Below, in pieces: positions 11,541 to 19,700 of a DNA stretch of 36,959 nucleotides. Every line of letters starts with the position of its first letter. Within the stretch, counting starts at the first letter, position 1. This stretch comes from a virus: positions 1-36,959 of the IMG/VR virus record IMGVR_UViG_3300044846_002246; one strand, written 5' to 3'. Position numbers and translations under genes: made by a program. The notes below the pieces were generated by a model that saw only the letters and a list, made by a program, of their open reading frames with translations, was not told the DNA's origin and did not search any database.

Positions 11541-12414
11541 CGAAGAAATCATCAATCAACTCCGCGCCCCCTTCTCTGCTGACCGCATTGAATGGCGACT
11601 CCAGTCCTCCGGCGACAAAGCGGACGGCAGCATCTGGGCGAAGTGCCTAGCCTATATCGATAACCGCGCCGCTATGGAGCGCCTCGATGCGGTCTACGGT
11701 ATGCTCTGGTCGCACAGCGAGGAGTTCAAGCAGATCGGCAACCAAGCCGTCTGCACCGTGACCATCACCATCGAGGGTCGCACTAACGACCTGTTCCCCT
11801 ATCGCACTGTCTGCGGTTCCTGCTCCGTAGAAGCCAACGGCGACATTGATCCGTTCAAGTCGGCCGCTTCCGGCGCGATGAAGAGGGCCGTGGTGAACCT
11901 AGGGATTGGCCGATATCTCTACGACCTCCCCGAGGCGTGGGCTGTCATCGACCCCAAGGGTAAGTATGACGGCAAGACCAAGAATGGTACGCGCTTCCGC
12001 TGGAATCCTCCGCAACTCCCGGGTTGGGCTGGTGGTGGCAACGCCGCCCCGCAGTCCATTAGTCAGGCCATCGATGACTTCGTAGACGATGTCGCCCCGT
12101 CCAAGGCCGCCGCTCCTGTCGCTCGTCCGGCTGCCCCGGTTGCGGTCACCTTCACCAACGACCCGATCATCCCCTTCGGCGACTGCAAGGGTCAGCCACT
12201 CTCCAGCCTCCCCATCAAGGGCAACAAGGGCGTGAAGTGCGGTGACCTATACTACTGGGCTAAGGTCTACACCCCCAAGGAGTACAAGGGCAGCATCAGC
12301 CCCAAGGACATCGCCCTTAAGAAGCGCGCCGAGGAACTGTACGCCGCCGCCAGCGGGTCTCCCTCCGAGCCGACCGCCGCCCCGGAAGACACCATCGACG
12401 AAGTCCCCTTCTGA
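11533..12414 (+). CDS. Rad52-like single-strand annealing protein with SSB-like tail
   Basis: A 293-residue protein. Residues 1-140 match the Rad52/22-type (Sak) phage recombinases: RIEWRLQSSGDK, then the SAASGAMKRAVVNLGIGRYLYDLPEAW signature (110-136). Such proteins form rings that anneal complementary single strands, here probably those exposed by the RecE-like nuclease at 8189-8995. An Ala/Pro-rich linker (about 180-215) leads to a second small domain (DPIIPFGDCKGQPLSSLP...DLYYWAKVYTPKEY) like DUF3820. The last residues are DTIDEVPF, resembling the acidic DDIPF tip of bacterial SSB that docks replication and repair enzymes. The start is fixed by the leader at 11519-11532; the upstream in-frame extension lies within the previous gene. 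Confidence 0.87.
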   Translation: MSNEEIINQLRAPFSADRIEWRLQSSGDKADGSIWAKCLAYIDNRAAMERLDAVYGMLWSHSEEFKQIGNQAVCTVTITIEGRTNDLFPYRTVCGSCSVEANGDIDPFKSAASGAMKRAVVNLGIGRYLYDLPEAWAVIDPKGKYDGKTKNGTRFRWNPPQLPGWAGGGNAAPQSISQAIDDFVDDVAPSKAAAPVARPAAPVAVTFTNDPIIPFGDCKGQPLSSLPIKGNKGVKCGDLYYWAKVYTPKEYKGSISPKDIALKKRAEELYAAASGSPSEPTAAPEDTIDEVPF

Positions 12415-12417
12415 CCT

Positions 12418-12603
12418 ATGAACCCCACGCACAATGAAGACGAAGTCGAGGAGATCCTTCCCCTCGATGAGATGAACGGAAGTAACCACTCCTCGGAGGT
12501 GTGCATCGTGAACGCCACGGTGACCATCTCCGATGAGGAGGTTATGAATATCCTCAACTACGCCCTTAACCGTCACAAGAATGACCAACGCCAAAACGCT
12601 TGA
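12418..12603 (+). CDS. hypothetical small acidic protein
   Basis: A 61-residue acidic protein (MNPTHNEDEVEEILPLDEMNGSNHSS...) with a C-terminal helix (DEEVMNILNYALNRHKNDQ). I do not recognise it. It starts 3 nt after the Rad52-like stop and overlaps the next small gene (12581) by 23 nt. No motif suggests a function. Confidence 0.65.
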   Translation: MNPTHNEDEVEEILPLDEMNGSNHSSEVCIVNATVTISDEEVMNILNYALNRHKNDQRQNA

Positions 12604-12745
12604 ACAGTTCCTGTCGGAGGTTGCTAATCGGATCGATACCCTTGAGTACAAACTCAACGAGGCCATCGATCTTGTCGGCTGCCTCCAGACGGAGAACGAT
12701 GACCTCAAGGCTCGCCTAGCCAAGTACGAGAATGAGCGTCAATAA
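12581..12745 (+). CDS. 54-residue coiled-coil protein
   Basis: A 54-codon frame (MTNAKTLEQFLSEVANRIDTLEYKLNE...) with leucine, isoleucine and valine at heptad spacing over nearly its whole length (EYKLNEAIDLVGCLQTENDDLKARLAKYE), so a short parallel coiled coil is likely. It overlaps 12418-12603 by 23 nt and the HTH gene start (12732) by 14 nt, filling what would otherwise be the only sizeable gap in the operon. Function unknown; dimerisation with a partner from the same operon is plausible. Confidence 0.65.
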   Translation: MTNAKTLEQFLSEVANRIDTLEYKLNEAIDLVGCLQTENDDLKARLAKYENERQ

Positions 12746-13196
12746 GATTATGGCTCCGCACCGGGTGCGGGAATTGATGGCTCAAATGAACAAGGAGCAG
12801 GAGGCTAAGAACCCCGCTCCCGTTGTCGGCAAGAAGCAGGGCAATGTGATGCGCGCCTGCGAGATGATCGTGAAGACCGGGTGCAGCATCCCTGCTGCCG
12901 CCCAGTCGTGGGGCGTGAAGACCAAGTCTATCATCAAGTACGCCAAGGAGAACAACATCGCCGTTGTCCATCAGCCCGCCGAACTGGACATCAAGGCCAA
13001 GGAGATTGTGAACAGCGGTGCTTACCGCACGCACATCCCCCGTGGCTTGCGTCAGCGCGTGGCCTACTACCTGTCGTTCAAGTACAGCGTGAGCGAGGCT
13101 TGCAGGCTCGCCCGGGTGTGCCGCCGTGGCCTGTACTACTACTGCCAGCGGTACGATCTGCCGACCCCACTTCGTGCGACTGGAGGTATGTCGTGA
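12732..13196 (+). CDS. DNA-binding protein with two helix-turn-helix motifs
   Basis: A 154-residue basic protein. Two HTH-like blocks are visible: CSIPAAAQSWGVKTKSIIKYAKENN (about 51-75) and YSVSEACRLARVCRRGLYYYCQRYDLP (about 118-144), both with the helix-turn-helix spacing of homeodomain-like transposase or resolvase domains. An N-terminal helix (RVRELMAQMNKEQEAK) precedes them. It is probably a transcription regulator acting inside the phage cycle, for example on late genes; no catalytic domain is present. Its stop overlaps the GTG of the next gene. Confidence 0.75.
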   Translation: MSVNKIMAPHRVRELMAQMNKEQEAKNPAPVVGKKQGNVMRACEMIVKTGCSIPAAAQSWGVKTKSIIKYAKENNIAVVHQPAELDIKAKEIVNSGAYRTHIPRGLRQRVAYYLSFKYSVSEACRLARVCRRGLYYYCQRYDLPTPLRATGGMS

Positions 13197-13561
13197 GCAA
13201 CCTTCCCTTGGAGGCTTCGATGATGAAACGGATTGGCGAACTCAATGCAGACATTGATCGTCTACGAGACAGACACGGCGAGTTGTGTGCCGAGAACGCC
13301 CGCCTCAAGGCCGAGGTCGAGCGACTGAAGCAACAGGTTGATTACTGGCGCATCGAGTCTGACTGCAACCACGGGCGATGGCTCCGCTGCTTGGAAGACC
13401 TTGAGCATCTTCGTGCATCGTCCTTCGTGACGGCAGTTCCTTCGGAGCAATACGAGCGAGTCATCAAGGCCGGGGATAAGATGGCTAACAACCTTTCACA
13501 TATTGGTTGGCAAATCGGCGTTGACGAATGGAACGCCGCCAAGAAGGAAGGCCAGCCGTGA
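13193..13561 (+). CDS. hypothetical leucine-zipper-like coiled-coil protein
   Basis: A 122-residue protein starting at GTG 13193 (GTGA overlap with the upstream stop). Residues about 12-62 (KRIGELNADIDRLRDRHGELCAENARLKAEVERLKQQVDYW) have regular leucines at heptad positions and form a strong coiled coil. The C-terminal half is polar and helical. The family is unknown. It may oligomerise or pair with the similar coiled coil at 12581-12745. The GTG start is also used by its neighbour at 13558. Confidence 0.68.
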   Translation: MSNLPLEASMMKRIGELNADIDRLRDRHGELCAENARLKAEVERLKQQVDYWRIESDCNHGRWLRCLEDLEHLRASSFVTAVPSEQYERVIKAGDKMANNLSHIGWQIGVDEWNAAKKEGQP

Positions 13562-13758
13562 TCCACGAATTCCACAACCCCATCCCGGTAGAGACCGACC
13601 TAGGCTACGGGATGCTGATGTATGTCCGTGACGGAGGTACTTTCTGCAATGATGTCTTCGCCGTAGTACTCGATAAGGACGGCATCATTCGACATATGAC
13701 CACAGACCAGTTCCGTCTGGTTCGCAACGACACCTTTACTATCCGAACCAATGAGTGA
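13558..13758 (+). CDS. hypothetical small protein
   Basis: A 66-residue protein starting at GTG 13558, overlapping the upstream stop by GTGA, and ending 8 nt inside the phosphoesterase gene. The sequence (IHEFHNPIPVETDLGYGMLMYVRDGGTFCNDVFAVVLDKDGIIRHMTTDQFRL) looks like a small all-beta domain. I recall similar short phage proteins of unknown function beginning with HxFxNPIPVxTxLGxG, but cannot name a family. Confidence 0.65.
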   Translation: MIHEFHNPIPVETDLGYGMLMYVRDGGTFCNDVFAVVLDKDGIIRHMTTDQFRLVRNDTFTIRTNE

Positions 13759-14524
13759 AAAATACGACATCATCGCTATGGGCGATAACCACGGCGACCT
13801 AGCCTGTGAGGATACGCTAGATGCGATTATGGAGTTCGTGGGGCGGGTGAAGCCAAAGTACCGGGTACACCTAGGCGACAACTGGGACTTCCGCTGGGCT
13901 AGGCGCGGCGTGGACAAGGGGTCTAAGGAAGCCCGTGAAGGTTTCGAGGAAGACCTAGAAGCGGGGCTGGCTTGGATCCGGCGCTATAGACCCACCCATT
14001 ACCTCTGGGGAAACCATTGCGACAGAATTATGCAAATCATCCGCAACACCGACTCCATTAAGGACAAGGAGGATATGATTGAAATCAAAAACAAGATTAT
14101 GCGGACGCTGCGTGAGGTCGGCTGCAAGGTCATCCGCTTTTATAATGTGAAGACCGGGTTCATCAAAATCGGGCCGATCACTTTCATCCACGGATTCTCC
14201 CACGGAATGAACGCGCTGCTTAAGGATGCCCGCATCTTCAGCACCCCGGGCGGCGGCTTCTGTATGGGTCACCTGCATCGCCTTGAGCAGTTGAACATCG
14301 AGAGCCACGCTGGTGGCGCTGCTTGGCTGTGCGGCTGGGCTGGCCGTCAGGAGGATGCCGAATACGCATACAGGTTCACCGGGTCACTGCGTTGGCAGAA
14401 CGGCTTTATGTATTTTGTAGTGGATGGAAACGAGTACATCGGCAAGCAGGCTCACCGCTTCGGCGATGGCTGGTACTTCCCCAACGGGGATATCTATGTT
14501 AAGGAGAAAAAGAAGAAGCGATGA
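13751..14524 (+). CDS. calcineurin-like metallophosphoesterase
   Basis: A 257-residue protein with the ordered metal-binding motifs of calcineurin-like phosphoesterases: GDNHGD (11-16), GDNWD (42-46), GNHCD (87-91), HGFSHG (147-152) and GHLH (173-176). Such enzymes hydrolyse phosphomono- or diesters with two metal ions; in phages they are linked to DNA end trimming, nucleotide turnover or RNA repair, and the substrate cannot be told from sequence. The tail ends in Lys/Arg (VKEKKKKR). It lies in the replication operon and overlaps the next gene by 4 nt. Confidence 0.87.
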   Translation: MSEKYDIIAMGDNHGDLACEDTLDAIMEFVGRVKPKYRVHLGDNWDFRWARRGVDKGSKEAREGFEEDLEAGLAWIRRYRPTHYLWGNHCDRIMQIIRNTDSIKDKEDMIEIKNKIMRTLREVGCKVIRFYNVKTGFIKIGPITFIHGFSHGMNALLKDARIFSTPGGGFCMGHLHRLEQLNIESHAGGAAWLCGWAGRQEDAEYAYRFTGSLRWQNGFMYFVVDGNEYIGKQAHRFGDGWYFPNGDIYVKEKKKKR

Positions 14525-14739
14525 GCAACCCGATCGAAAAGGATGACTACAAGAAGCAACTGGCCGATATGAAGAAGGCAGGCAATGCCCTCGGGCGTCA
14601 GGTGTTGCGCCTGCTGCTCACCGGGGTCAAGGATGACGAACTCATCAAGGCTTACTACGGCTGGCGCGATGTGTCTATCGGCCCGCCCAACTTCGGCAAG
14701 ACCGCCAAGAAGCGCCACTGGAGTAAGGTCAACCTATGA
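14521..14739 (+). CDS. hypothetical small basic protein
   Basis: A 72-residue basic protein (MSNPIEKDDYKKQLADMKKAGNALGRQVLRLLL...) with an N-terminal amphipathic helix and a Lys-rich tail (FGKTAKKRHWSKVNL). I do not recognise it. It is joined to the phosphoesterase upstream by ATGA and to the 34-residue membrane peptide downstream by ATGA, so it is very likely a real gene. Confidence 0.68.
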   Translation: MSNPIEKDDYKKQLADMKKAGNALGRQVLRLLLTGVKDDELIKAYYGWRDVSIGPPNFGKTAKKRHWSKVNL

Positions 14740-14840
14740 GCAACACGAACCCATTTTTCTGGGGAGTCACGATTGCTTTTCTTTACCTAATCGTGGATCG
14801 ACTCAACGACATCATCGAACTATTGAAGGCAATCAAATGA
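14736..14840 (+). CDS. 34-residue single-span membrane protein
   Basis: A 34-codon frame with ATGA overlaps at both ends (with 14521-14739 and 14837-15031). The peptide (MSNTNPFFWGVTIAFLYLIV, then DRLNDIIELLKAIK) has one hydrophobic span at about residues 7-20 followed by an amphipathic helix. Function unknown; small membrane proteins of this type in phages act as inhibitors, holin modulators or anchors. The double coupling is the main support. Confidence 0.6.
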   Translation: MSNTNPFFWGVTIAFLYLIVDRLNDIIELLKAIK

Positions 14841-15031
14841 ACAACGACATCGCCAAATGCTCCGGAATCATCGAGGGAGAGCCTTGCGTCAACCGGGATC
14901 GCTGTCTCCGCTTCACCATCAAGTCTGACGATATGTGGCAGGCTTGGCTCACCCCTTCCTATGGCAGCAATAAGCAGTGCCGTGAATTCGTCAATAACTA
15001 CAAAGATGAAAAGAAAAGAGAAGCCCGCTGA
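14837..15031 (+). CDS. hypothetical four-cysteine protein
   Basis: A 64-residue protein starting at ATG 14837 (ATGA overlap). Four cysteines (KCSG, EPCVN, DRCLRF and KQCREF) are placed so as to bind one zinc ion. The last 15 residues are strongly charged. I do not recognise the family. It overlaps the next gene by 26 nt. A small zinc-binding regulator or adaptor is possible. Confidence 0.65.
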   Translation: MNNDIAKCSGIIEGEPCVNRDRCLRFTIKSDDMWQAWLTPSYGSNKQCREFVNNYKDEKKREAR

Positions 15032-15278
15032 CATCCTCAGGACTTATCTGTATCGGAACAGCAAGGAGCAGGAACTGCCGAAGGGGTATATGAGCAAGCC
15101 CCAGTTGAAGGATATGCTTGAGATGTCCGAAAACCAGTTCGCCCGGATCATCCGTGAGTTGGTCAGCAGAAAGGATGTACACCGCATCGACATCAAGCGG
15201 GTCAAGGACGGACGCATCTACAAGATGCCCTTCTTCAAGTTGAGCAGCAAGATCATCAAAATGCTGGCCTCCCGATAG
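15006..15278 (+). CDS. winged-helix-like DNA-binding protein
   Basis: A 90-residue basic protein starting at ATG 15006. Residues 30-85 (YMSKPQLKDMLEMSENQFARIIRELVSRKDVHRIDIKRVKDGRIYKMPFF) fit a winged helix: a recognition helix (SENQFARIIRELVSR) followed by a beta hairpin wing. It is the last gene of the plus-strand operon and may regulate the convergent late operon or its own. There is no ligand-binding domain. Confidence 0.68.
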   Translation: MKRKEKPADILRTYLYRNSKEQELPKGYMSKPQLKDMLEMSENQFARIIRELVSRKDVHRIDIKRVKDGRIYKMPFFKLSSKIIKMLASR

Positions 15279-15399
15279 GTCGGGTACGGGGGCCATAATC
15301 TCTAGGTATCCTATGAGCCGCGCACAACGGCAACCGACCTACGCTAGAGACTGAGGTAATCCTCTAAGCCCCGGTCGGCTTGTCAAAGGGCTTATTGGT
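15279..15399. terminator. convergent intergenic region with weak hairpins
   Basis: The 121 nt between the plus-strand replication operon and the minus-strand late operon contain AAGCC/GGCTT (15366-15370 with 15377-15381), AAGCCC/GGGCTT (15366-15371 with 15388-15393) and a longer-range CCGACC/GGTCGG pairing. None has a clear T tract, so bidirectional termination is only suggested. GGTCGGGTACGG (15278-15289) followed by TCCTATGAGCC copies the start region at 7145-7176. A 13-codon frame from 15313 is too short to call. Confidence 0.35.
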
Positions 15400-15732
15400 T
15401 CACAGCCTATCCCTAACCGTCTTCCAGAACAAAGCCCCGGCTATAAGGACGCAACCGACAGCCAGAGCATAGGCCACATCGCTGGTCACCATTAGCGCCT
15501 TGGTGGCAGAGGACAGGCGCTCCCCGGTCTTGCCGTCATCGGATACGAAGTTCGTCCCGGCATCCACGATGATCAGCGCCATCGCCTTGGATGAGGACAG
15601 GGTCTGCAAGGTGACATCGATGATGTAAGCCGTGTAGATGGCGCACCCTCCCGAGATGCCTAGGATGAACCAGACCGACAGGAGAAGGTTATTCTCAGCG
15701 GCGCTTCTTGGACTTGGGCTTGGACTTTGCAT
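15400..15732 (-). CDS. small membrane protein, holin or holin partner candidate
   Basis: A 110-residue protein with two hydrophobic spans: residues about 16-40 (LLLSVWFILGISGGCAIYTAYII) and about 85-104 (VAYALAVGCVLIAGALFW), ending in a short basic tail (KTVRDRL). Size and topology fit holins or antiholins, which time lysis by permeabilising the inner membrane. It starts 38 nt inside the second holin-like gene (15695-16054), and the spanin-like lipoprotein follows; together these form the distal lysis cassette of the late operon. No family signature is recognised. Confidence 0.62.
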   Translation of the reverse strand: MQSPSPSPRSAAENNLLLSVWFILGISGGCAIYTAYIIDVTLQTLSSSKAMALIIVDAGTNFVSDDGKTGERLSSATKALMVTSDVAYALAVGCVLIAGALFWKTVRDRL

Positions 15733-16054
15733 TGGGCTTAACCTCGGCGAGTTTCTGTTGGAATCGCTTGTTCAGGTAGGAGAGGGCAAAGTTCGTAACC
15801 TCGGGTGCGGCGAACCCGGCAAGCCCGGCTACGGCCAGCCGCAAGGGGTAGGACGACACATAGTCCGTCACGGCCAGACCGACCAGCACAGCGACCACGG
15901 CAGCCGAGGCTGTGCTTCTGATCATCCAGATAAAGCCGACCGGGTTTGGCGATAGCAGGGCGCGGGCTACGGCCGCAGACGATCCTAGGGCGCTGGAGAT
16001 GACACCGTCCTTGGCAAGTTGGCCGTAGTCGGTTGGGTCGTTAGGGCTGCTCAT
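15695..16054 (-). CDS. holin-like membrane protein with basic C-terminus
   Basis: A 119-residue protein with hydrophobic spans near residues 38-62 (GFIWMIRSTASAAVVAVLVGLAVTDYV) and 70-92 (LRLAVAGLAGFAAPEVTNFALSYL) and a highly basic C-terminal tail (KPNAKSKPKSKKRR). This is the usual pattern of class II/III-like phage holins, with a charged cytoplasmic tail. It overlaps the spanin-like gene by 14 nt and the next membrane-protein gene by 38 nt. Holin assignment rests on topology and neighbourhood, not on a named family. Confidence 0.68.
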   Translation of the reverse strand: MSSPNDPTDYGQLAKDGVISSALGSSAAVARALLSPNPVGFIWMIRSTASAAVVAVLVGLAVTDYVSSYPLRLAVAGLAGFAAPEVTNFALSYLNKRFQQKLAEVKPNAKSKPKSKKRR

Positions 16055-16757
16055 TATTTTTATCTTTGATGTAATCGAAAAATCTCCAAAGCAAGAGGGC
16101 GGCTGCGATTCCTAGGGTGACCCCGATGATCCAAGCGAAGTACTCGGAATTGATGATCACCGGGATAGCCGCAGCCAACGGGGCGCAGGCGATGATAGAC
16201 CCGCCCACCCGCCAGCCAATCAGCGGGATAGCCCCAGCAAGCACCCCAATAAAGAACAGGCCAATGGCTGCCATCGTCCAGAGGTTGCGACTGGCATCCT
16301 TGACCTCCTGCTCCAGTGTCTGAATCTTGGAGCGGGCATCTACCAGTTCATCGGCATTCTTCTTGGACTGCTTGATTGCCGCATTCCATTCGTCCTCTAC
16401 GGACTTCAGCCAAGCCTTAGCCTTGGCGATCTCGGTCTCGTATGCCTTGAGGTCTCCGGCAGCAGCCCTGACTCGGGCCGCCTTGAGGTCTTCATCTTCT
16501 GGCCGGGGAAGGTGAGCAAGCGCCACCTTTCCTTCATTCTCGACCACGACTGGTTTAGTGCGGTTTTCAATCATTACCGTAACGGCCGAGGCGACCTTGG
16601 AGTCCCCCTTGTCAATATTGCTACCTAGCGCCCCTAGGCTCTCAGGGGTCGGGACGGCCACAGGGGGCTGCTTGCTGCTCTCGTCCGACCCGAACCACCC
16701 ATCGAGGGTAGAGCAGCCCGTGGCGGCCAAGGCAATGAGCAGGAACGCAATCCTCAT
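16041..16757 (-). CDS. lipoprotein with C-terminal membrane helices, unimolecular spanin candidate
   Basis: A 238-residue protein. Residues 1-15 are a lipoprotein signal (MRIAFLLIALAATGC; lipobox AATGC with Cys15 as the acylated residue). A periplasmic region follows with a coiled coil at about 90-155 (KAYETEIAKAKAWLKSVEDEWNAAIKQSKK...IQTLEQEVKDA), then about three hydrophobic spans (TMAAIGLFFIGVLAGAIPLIGW, IIACAPLAAAIPVII, WIIGVTLGIAAALLLW) and a charged tail. A lipid anchor at one end and a membrane anchor at the other is the layout of unimolecular spanins, which fuse inner and outer membranes at lysis. Known u-spanins have one C-terminal span, so the extra spans are unusual. It precedes two holin-like genes. 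Confidence 0.68.
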   Translation of the reverse strand: MRIAFLLIALAATGCSTLDGWFGSDESSKQPPVAVPTPESLGALGSNIDKGDSKVASAVTVMIENRTKPVVVENEGKVALAHLPRPEDEDLKAARVRAAAGDLKAYETEIAKAKAWLKSVEDEWNAAIKQSKKNADELVDARSKIQTLEQEVKDASRNLWTMAAIGLFFIGVLAGAIPLIGWRVGGSIIACAPLAAAIPVIINSEYFAWIIGVTLGIAAALLLWRFFDYIKDKNNEQP

Positions 16758-19700
16758 CGGTCGGTCTTGGGACTCATCGGCAGATACCGCTCAACGCCGG
16801 GGATACGCATAGTCTGCTGCTCCTGTAGGCTGACATTGCTCGGACGGCGGCGAGCCGTGGCAGGCTCAGAACCCAGACCTTCGACAATGCTGGTGGCAGC
16901 CTCGCCGATACCGATAGCGTCCAGATTCTTACGGACACCGACTCCAAGCGTAGACTGGAAGCGGCGTTCAAGGTTTTCGATGGCCTCGACCGCATCCTGA
17001 GCATCGTTGGTAGTCTTGATCATCGCGCCGTTAGCCCCGTACACCTTGTAGGTCACGATGTCACGGCCAGCCGCCTTGTCGGCGTTCTTGTACTCACGGA
17101 GCAACCTAGCCCCGGAATTCTCGGCCACCCACATACGGCTGTTGATGAGGTTGATACCCTGCTGGGCTTGCATCGGGCCTTGGAACGCCTGCGTGGCGAT
17201 GGCCTTGCCCTTGCCGATTTCAGCGCCGTGCAGGTAGTTGAAGAACGCCTGCTGGAACGCCTGCGTCTGAGCCTCAAAGCCAGACCAGTTCTTAAGGTAG
17301 ACGATGTTGCTTCGGGTCGTCACGGAAGGCGTGTTGACAGTATCCGTGATCACAGGCTTGCGCTCGATGGCGATAGGCAGGCGGTCAATGTCAACCAGCA
17401 GCAGGCCGGGGGCGATGAGCGGCTGGTTACCAGACAGGGCTAGGTCGAGCAGTTTAGCAGTCTGGTCGCGCTTAACCGTCGCCTTAGCACGCTGAGTCTC
17501 GACACCCTTCTCGAAAGCGATACGGGCGGCATCAGCCCGAGCCTGCGCTTGGTCGGCCAGACGCTGAGCCTGAGCGGCAGCCCGTGCATCACGCTGGGCT
17601 TCCTGCTGAGCGCGGCGGCGTGACTCGGCAGCAAAGCGTTCTTCGCTGGCGACAATGTCGGCGTAACGGCGATTCTGCTCGGCGATGAAGATACGCTGCT
17701 GTCGGTCAAGGGCGGTGGCTGTATCCTTAACTTGCTGCTGACGCTGCTTGAGCAAAGCCTCGAAACGCTGGCGCAGGCGGGTCTGCTCCTCGACAACCTT
17801 CATCGGAACACGGGTGATCTTGCCCGTGGCATCAACCCGCAACTCCCGTGTCCGGGCAATCTCATCGGGGGTCATCTCGGGGACATCCGGCAGAGGGCGA
17901 GTAGTAGGCTCTGGCTCAAACCCAAGTTCCAATTGCTGTTGATTCACAGGCTTCACTTCAGCAGCACCAGCCACGGGCGCTTCAGCCGCAGCCGCAGGCT
18001 TGGCCTCCCAGAGTTCAGGAGCATTCTTCTCAAGACGCTTTAAAGCCCGCTCGGCTGTATCCTTCATTTCCTCCAAGGGCTTGCTCGCCTTGGTGAATTC
18101 ATCACCCTCAAGGCTGGCAGCATCAAACAACTGCTCGTCCAACTTGGCGATGAACGCCTCAAGGTACTCCTTGTTGTTAGCGAACTGGTCGGGGGCGAAT
18201 TGCTTGTTGAACTCAAAGATTCGTCCAGCGACACGCTGGTCTGCGTTGTCACGACCAAGCCTGAATGTATCATTGATAGACCTAAGGCTATTATCAAGGG
18301 TGGGGACGACATAGGCTTCCTTCTGCGCCCACGACTGGTCACGAACAAGGTCACGCGCTTCCTCAAGGTGCTTGGTGATCGCCCGGTACTTGTCCCCGGA
18401 AGACTTCCAAGAATGACGGTTCTTTGAAACCTCGATGGCAGACTCAAGGATGGCCTGAGCGTCCTTACTACCCCCGGAGAACTCGGCGCTGAAGTTCAAC
18501 TCATTCAGGAACTCCCGCATAGACGGAGGCATCTTGCCACCCTTGGCAACAGCAAACACCCCATCGACAGCACCCATAAATTCGTTCTGGGAACGGACAG
18601 GATCGTAGATGCGGGAAGCAGCGCCAGCCTTAGGCTTCTCGGCCTGCGTGGCAGCCAAAGCCTCGTTATTGTTGTCACGCCAATCACGCAATGCATCATC
18701 AACCCAAGCAGCATCCTCACGGGCAGCGACCTTATCACGAATAGCCGCAACGGCACGGCGCTCATCAGCCGAGTTTAGAATGACAATACGACCATCACCA
18801 ACAGTATAGGCGAGGTTCTTCGTCTGCTTGCCGTCAACACCCTTCTCGTAACCGATGAACAACTTGACCTCGGGAAGGCTAGGATGAACCCTAACCTCGG
18901 ACACGGAGAGTTCCGGGCCGTTAAGGAATCGACTTTCGCCAGCCTCCGCAACAGTCTTGATGGTCATCGTAGACGCACCGTTGATGGTCGGGATCTTCTG
19001 AGACCCCCACCCCTTGACGGACATAGCAAACTGACCAGACGAAACTCCAATCTGGTCGATGTACATAGACTGACCATTTTCCTTCAGCGGCCCGAACTGA
19101 TCTAGACGGAAGTCGCTGATGGGGAAGTTAGTACCACGAATTGCAAAACCTGTGGCCGTGTTGGTCTGGCGGTTATCCTCCACCCAACCAAGTCGCTTCT
19201 TGCCGGACTCAAGTCCCATAATAGCACGGAGTGCATCACGCATAGCAGCGCCACGCGCTGGGTTAACAGGGTCTAGAACCTCCGCAGATACAGGGTTGAC
19301 CTCACGGGGAGAGCCATTCGGGTGAAGCGGGACAGGGGCTGTAGGATCAAGCGGGCCGTGCTTATAGTAGTGGCGCATCCACAGCGTGGCCTTGTTCATA
19401 AACTCGGCATCGCTGCCGAATAGGCTACGGATATAATTTCCAGTATACGGGTTTCCAACCGGATCTTTCAGGTAAACCTTAGCACCATTATCATCCAGCG
19501 TGAACAAGCCCTGCGTGAAGGCATTGTTCGTGGAGGCGGTAAAAGCCTTTGTATCGAAGGCACGGAGTCTGACAACACGCTGGGTTGCATCGACCATCTT
19601 GCCGTCTGGGCCTTTGACTTTTACCTTCTTGCCGTTGGCATCGTAGATAGGCGCTTCGCCCATCGTGAAGGCCAACGGAACGATACTACGGTTCTCGACC

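Noticed and set aside
15313-15354. 13-codon frame starting ATGAGCC in the convergent gap
   Set aside because: It is too short to support; the start region copies that at 7145 but no coding signal follows.
15279-15399. Strong bidirectional terminator in the convergent gap
   Set aside because: The hairpins seen are short or have long loops and lack T tracts, so only a weak, low-confidence entry is given.
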